From: Phytoseiulus persimilis
Taxonomy: Eukaryota > Arthropoda > Arachnida > Mesostigmata > Phytoseiidae
NCBI GenBank assembly: GCA_037576195.1
Contig: CM075104.1
Span: 26,180,211 to 26,244,210, forward strand
Direction: 5' to 3'
DNA: 64,000 nucleotides
In this document: piece after piece, positions 59,458 through 64,000 of the stretch
How positions within the stretch are numbered: position 1 is the stretch's first letter
Layout: each line of letters starts with the position of its first letter
The notes under the pieces: model-generated
What the model was told of the DNA's origin: nothing
The model's input: the letters and a program-made list of their open reading frames with translations, nothing else
Database searches by the model: none
Made by a program: the position numbers and the translations under genes

Positions 59458-62001
59458 GGAAATAACCCAGCTCGACGAAAGCAGCGCACTCCTCACAGAA
59501 GCAACTGACATTCTCTCCGGTTCCCTAAAGCTTCCTGAACTAGCGGGGGCGCCCATTCAAAGAAAAGGCTAGTCATCCAACGTAACCCGGACTACGAGAG
59601 CGCAGTAGAAATCGACGGAGTTTTGAAAGGGAATTCTCCTCTAGGTTCTCTCGGTTCAGAGCACACTCCGTCAGAGCTCTGGTAAATATTATTTCTTTGT
59701 GCTTCCGAACGTTTGCATTTTCCCGGGATCGTTGGTGCTCGGAAAGCATAGTTTGCTGCAAGGTGTTGCACAAAAATCATGTTTTAGTGCCTATTATGCT
59801 CATTTTTCCAGTGCTCGAAAATCCGGGCTCTGGTGGTGATCGGAGTCAAGCTCTGCATGACTGGTGGAAAAAGTTCACTACATCTTTCCCCGATCTAGCA
59901 TCTTGAGGAATGGGATGGAAGAAGTGAAAACAGCGTTGCCATCATCTAGAGCCCATTCCAGTTAAAAATTTCACTGTTGGAGCATTTCGTCTATCTTGAG
60001 TGCTTCCCAGACTCTGGATTCCCGATTTCCGTTTGACACGAATTTTAGCCCGATCGGGAAGTTTCCGGAGCTCATTGGGATTCGAACCGATGGATGAAGG
60101 GAGTGACACGCCAGCATTGTTTTCTCTGCATTCCCAGAGTAGGTGACTCTCCAGGAATTTCGCTCACTGTTTCCGACTACCGGGACGGCAAGAAGTGAAA
60201 AACATTGAGCCATCGAATTCGAACCCGCTTGAGCGTCGCTCGTCTCGTGCGTTCTATTCAGTTCCTGCTCGCGCTGTGTGAGCGATCGGGGCGAACAGAT
60301 CAAAACCGATGGTGACTGTCATTCATCACCCGCTGCCACGACTCCGATGTTTGGGGGAGCGACATCGAAGAGACGAGAAACATGTCATAGATCATTGAAA
60401 AGAGCAGACTAGAGAGGAGTCGACGAACGTTGTCAAGGACGAGTGGACCTCCTCTCCACCTTGCTCTCGGATTCGCATTGGAGAAGTATGCGTTATCTTT
60501 CCGAGGCACCCATCTCAGTGCTCGGGTCAAAGGTCTCGAAAAGTCTCACCGGAGAATGGAATTCAGTTTCGGAACCTTATGTGAGGATTACCTTTCGATC
60601 ATGAAGCTCACTGGAAAGAGAGGGTCTCGACTTCGGGTCGGACTTCAGGCTCATTTGAACCCGTCATGCTCGGGACTGCACGCAGGCCAGCTTCTCCTGG
60701 GAGACACGTCTCACCTTGCGCTCGCTGAATCTTTCTTCCTGCTTTGAGACGAACATTCATGTCGCGAGAGCTGGCGTTGTCTCATCCGAATCATGATATG
60801 TGAAGCGACCGTTTGGGTGGCTTATCCGAAATAGGGGCCGGATGTAGTGTCGCGATTCCGTTCGCTTCGCTGTATCTCAATCAGTCGCTTCCGAGAAGCA
60901 GCAATAGAGAAAGTCGGACCGTTGCAGAATAAGTGAGTCTGTAGTTCACTCAACACCGACTCGTGAACAGCTGCTTCTGATTTGGCTCTGCTTCCCTCCT
61001 TCAATCAAAGTTGTACCGACCGTCGAGTCGGGCCGAAGGCGACCAGAATGTCAACCTCCTCCTGACTTCCAATCGAAATTTTTGAGCTTTCCACGGCGTC
61101 GTTTGCGCACAAGCGTTCCACACACGCTCAGCTGCCGAGAGGAGGAAAGATCTGGTTCGCGCGAGGAGCAACCGCCGCCCACTTTGGCTCCGCACCCGGT
61201 AAATTGCTTGAACTCAAATCGAGTGGAGTGAAGCAGCTTCATTCAAGTTGAGTGAGCAGTCTGTCGGGTGTGGCGCGCTGTCCGCTTGCCCGCCGAATCG
61301 CATTACGAAGTCCGAGGGGACGGTCACGGCGGCCTGTTCCATTCGCTGTGAAGCTCTCCTGATAAGTCCTTTGCTCTCTATCCATCTTGACTGATAAGCA
61401 CGTGTTTGCCTTGAAATATTAAAGTCGAGGTCGTATCTCTTAGAGCCGCGGTTTGGGTGCATCTCAAGGGCTCCACACCCATGCCGAGCGTACGATGCGA
61501 GAGACTCACTGTGTGGGTCGCCTGGCTCTCTCACGCACGCGGCATCAGAGCTTGTGGTTGAACCCACCAACTGACCGACCCAGCGGCGGAAGGTCACGCG
61601 AGCCGTTCGTCCAAGTGACCGCCCGGCGCGAAAGCAGCCAGGTTTTGCAGTTCTGAGAGCTAATGGTTTCTGCGCTATCACAATATCAACCAGACGGTCG
61701 CGACCTCCTCCTTGTGCAGCCGGAGTAGATGTATTCTTGTCGGGCGGTTGACGTTAATGGTCACAGCTTTGGAAATTCATCAATCACAGGACGGGGCATA
61801 CGGAGCCTAGGTACAGAGTTGCTGATTGCGCACTTCGCATTATTCGCCAAATGTTCAAAAATCTATCTCTCGGACAAATCACGTCTGCTGATCCCGCGCA
61901 CATTTCTTCAGAGATTGAATTTAACGAACTCACCGCACGAGCGACACGTATCCGATTCCACCCCGGTTCGGTTGGCGATGCTCCGCCGCAGTTGCAACCA
62001 C
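59458..62001. other. No recognisable gene
   Basis: Frames on both strands (for example 61,214-61,681 minus) show no family resemblance. Confidence 0.35.
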
Positions 62002-63586
62002 TACACTGAAGGAAATGCTTTTAGAATCAGGCGGAAATTTCTACGAATTAATACACCACATGGCAAACCCTCGGATCAAACCTCGTGTGGGAGTCAAGTC
62101 GAGAGGAGAAAGATGTCTCAAGGCTTTGGAGTGACCCTCAGATTCTTCTCAACGAGGAAGATGCATGAACAGCGAAAATCGGCCGGAAATGCTTTTAGAA
62201 TCAAATCGATTTTCGATTACTCTATCTGATCCGAAGACACATCAAAGGTTTCTCAATAGTTTATCTGTTTCCCCTTTCTCGATATGACCTGGAACACGCG
62301 ATCTGGCATGGAAGAGATGAGATTATCAATTGTTTCTTGCCCAATGCTGCTCCAAGCATTCACTATGCCTCTTTTCAGTTCATCCACATATCCGAATCGC
62401 CTGTTTTCCGTGTATGACCGCCGAGCGACGATGCCCCAGAGGTTCTCCATGGGATTCAAGTCAGGGCTGCACGCTGGCCACTTGAGAACCTTGATCCTCT
62501 TGGACTTCAACCATCGATTTGTACTCGAGCTGGCATGCACAGATGCATTATCATGTTGAAATATCAGTTCGAGGGGGCGGAACCTCCTCAAAGAAGGTAA
62601 AAGACGAGAATCTAGCACCCCTTGATGTTCTATGGAATCCATCCTTGATGAGGAAAACGCTGGTTCCACTTTCCCCACGGACCCAAAGCAACCCCAACAC
62701 ATAACCGATCCTCCCCCGAAATTGCGTCGTGAAAAGATCATTGGTTCCTTCCTTAAATCTCTCCAGTAGTGATTGAAGCCGTCCGGCCCGTCGAGGGAGA
62801 ACTTTTTTCCATCGCTGAAGAGAACCTATGGGAGTGGAGTGTCTCAAATGCAAGCAAAGAAACTCTATATGATTGGACGGGATTCTCTGACAACAATCCT
62901 ACCGTTTTCCTTCTTCGTGTCATATTTTCTTTCGCAAAAATCAGCCGAGCATCAATGTGAGAAGGTTTCAAGGTCGGCGCGCACCTCATTCTCGCCGATT
63001 GGAGGTGTTCTTGCTCATTGATGACCTGACGAATGAGCCTCGGAGCCACACTAAGTTCAAGATCTCGTCTGATCTGCGTACTCGAACGTGTTGAGATTGA
63101 CGCAGCGCGGCAAATGCGCCTCTTATCGGCCGGCGAAAGCTTGGACTTTACTCCGCGCTTCTTTTTACGGTTGTAGAGATTTGGGTTCTTGAGATAACTT
63201 GACACAACTTTTTGCGAACGCTTGATTTTAGCTCCGATAGCTCTATGTGTCAGACCACATTCGAAAAATGCATCGATCCTCGCTTTTTCGTCACCGGTCA
63301 AACTGTTCGCCCTCGGCATCGCTCACACCCAACGATCGACCCAACTTCGTTGTCTCCATAGCCATAAAACTACTGATTCTATCAGTGATTCTGAAAGCAT
63401 TCCCGGGCAGAAACCGGGAATCGTACTTCTCCTTTCTCATGGGCTCTCAGAATTCCGTCTGCCATCCTCGAAATTTCTTCTCTAAATTATAGTCTCTGGC
63501 ATGCGAAATAACAGACGAGAGCTCCCAACGATTGTTGGAAAAATACAGAAAAGTCGAGTGATTCTAAAAGCGTTTCCTCGAGTGTA
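62002..63586 (-). mobile_element. Complete Tc1-like DNA transposon with IR/DR ends
   Basis: Outer inverted repeats at 62,002-62,029 and 63,559-63,586 match at 25 of 28 positions (shared core GCTTTTAGAATCA). They begin with TA on both sides, as expected for the TA target duplication. A second, inner repeat of the same 19-base motif lies 174 bases inside the left end (62,185-62,203) and 173 bases inside the right end (63,386-63,404). This is the IR/DR arrangement known from Tc1/mariner elements such as Sleeping Beauty and Minos, with binding sites for transposase. The element is about 1.58 kb and encloses one transposase gene on the minus strand. The uninterrupted coding sequence and good ends suggest a recent insertion. 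Confidence 0.93.
62253..63319 (-). CDS. Tc1-like DD34E transposase with a 77-base intron
   Basis: Exon 1 is 63,319-62,903 and exon 2 is 62,825-62,253. The intron (62,902-62,826 on the minus strand) starts GTAGG and ends ATAG. Splicing restores the family sequence KENMTRRRKT+VLFSDGKKF, giving 329 codons plus stop (family about 340). Residues 1 to about 110 are the paired-like HTH DNA-binding region (MPRANSLTGDEKARIDAFF at the start, then KRRICRAAS). The catalytic triad is D144 (FSDGKKF), D231 (FQHDNASVH) and E266 (NPMENLWG), with exactly 34 residues between D231 and E266. PDGFNHYWRDLRKEPM and FSRRNFGGGSVMCWG are also typical. The usual FSDE is FSDG here, which keeps the Asp. There is no stop or frameshift after splicing, so the gene may be functional. 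Without splicing the frame ends after 188 residues. It excises and reinserts the element at TA sites. Confidence 0.92.
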
Positions 63587-63956
63587 TTACGACAACAAAT
63601 GGTGACGTCCATCCGTGCGTGTTCTACTTGTGAAGAGCAGCGGACAAACTCTGTTGGTTTTTCCACCCGCTTCCGCAATTTTCGTCGACGACTCGTGTGC
63701 CCGTGAGAGAACGGCGACTCCAGTTGTCTTCTTTCCAGTGGTCTCGGATGGGTTCCGGAAACACTGGCAGAAATCGTCGCTGCTCTGACTTTGCTGCTGA
63801 GTTGCCTCAAAAACCCACAGGCTTCCAGTCCGATGATTGCGATTCATGGTCCTGTTAAGCGAGAGAAGAGCCCGTTGAACGCCGGTCGTCTGTGATCAAA
63901 AAGCAGCGAGCCAGGAGGAGCAGAAGAGAGAAGTAGGACGACCAGAACGACACAAG
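63587..63956. other. Flank of the Tc1 element; purine-rich possible 5' UTR
   Basis: No gene was seen. The last 100 bases are A/G-rich and lead into the ATG at 63,957. Confidence 0.3.
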
Positions 63957-64000
63957 ATGAAGCCCGGCGGCACATTCGGTTTGGGGAACAGGGCGAGGAG
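63957..64000 (+). CDS. Possible start of a gene cut by the window edge
   Basis: ATG in good context (ACAAGATGAAG) opens a frame of 14 codons (MKPGGTFGLGNRAR) that is still open at the window end. Too short to identify; a chance start is possible. Confidence 0.2.
   Translation, partial: MKPGGTFGLGNRAR

Overview
The window is eukaryotic nuclear DNA. Its recognisable genes are split by short GT-AG introns (mostly 75-340 bases, a few of 0.7-1.9 kb). AATAAA signals follow several genes, and the sequence carries cut-and-paste transposons and a tRNA-derived SINE. CpG is not visibly depleted and base composition is close to even. The protein set (a CD36-family receptor, a MFSD4/NaGLT1-type sugar transporter, a CCN matricellular protein, a small single-VWC-like secreted protein) fits an arthropod, possibly a chelicerate such as a mite or tick. 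That placement is inference from gene families and style, not proven by a marker.

Layout. Bases 1-24,000 hold no gene I can name: only a few weak candidate exons and several repeat structures. These are a large fold-back element near 16.1-17.3 kb, a repeat island at 21.6-23.3 kb and a 215-base hAT-type MITE at 23.36 kb. Next, a 1,024-residue intronless helical-repeat protein is encoded on the minus strand (24,312-27,386). It diverges, across a GC-rich intergenic region of about 1 kb, from a ten-exon CD36-family gene on the plus strand (28,413-33,748). An eight-exon 12-TM transporter follows (38,855-40,983), then a three-exon secreted cysteine-rich protein (44,677-45,273) and a four-exon CCN protein that ends after its TSP1 domain (46,861-48,923). 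The rest is mostly non-coding and TE-rich: two SINE copies near 58 kb, a decayed hAT transposase near 59 kb, and an apparently complete Tc1-type element at 62.0-63.6 kb. That element has IR/DR ends, a DD34E catalytic triad and a 77-base intron.

Functional links. The four named plus-strand genes encode secreted or membrane proteins (lipid/ligand receptor, sugar transport, matrix signalling, secreted VWC-like factor), but nothing in the sequence shows that they form one pathway. All exon joins were made by eye from splice signals, reading-frame phase and family resemblance. Phases are consistent through every gene reported as complete.
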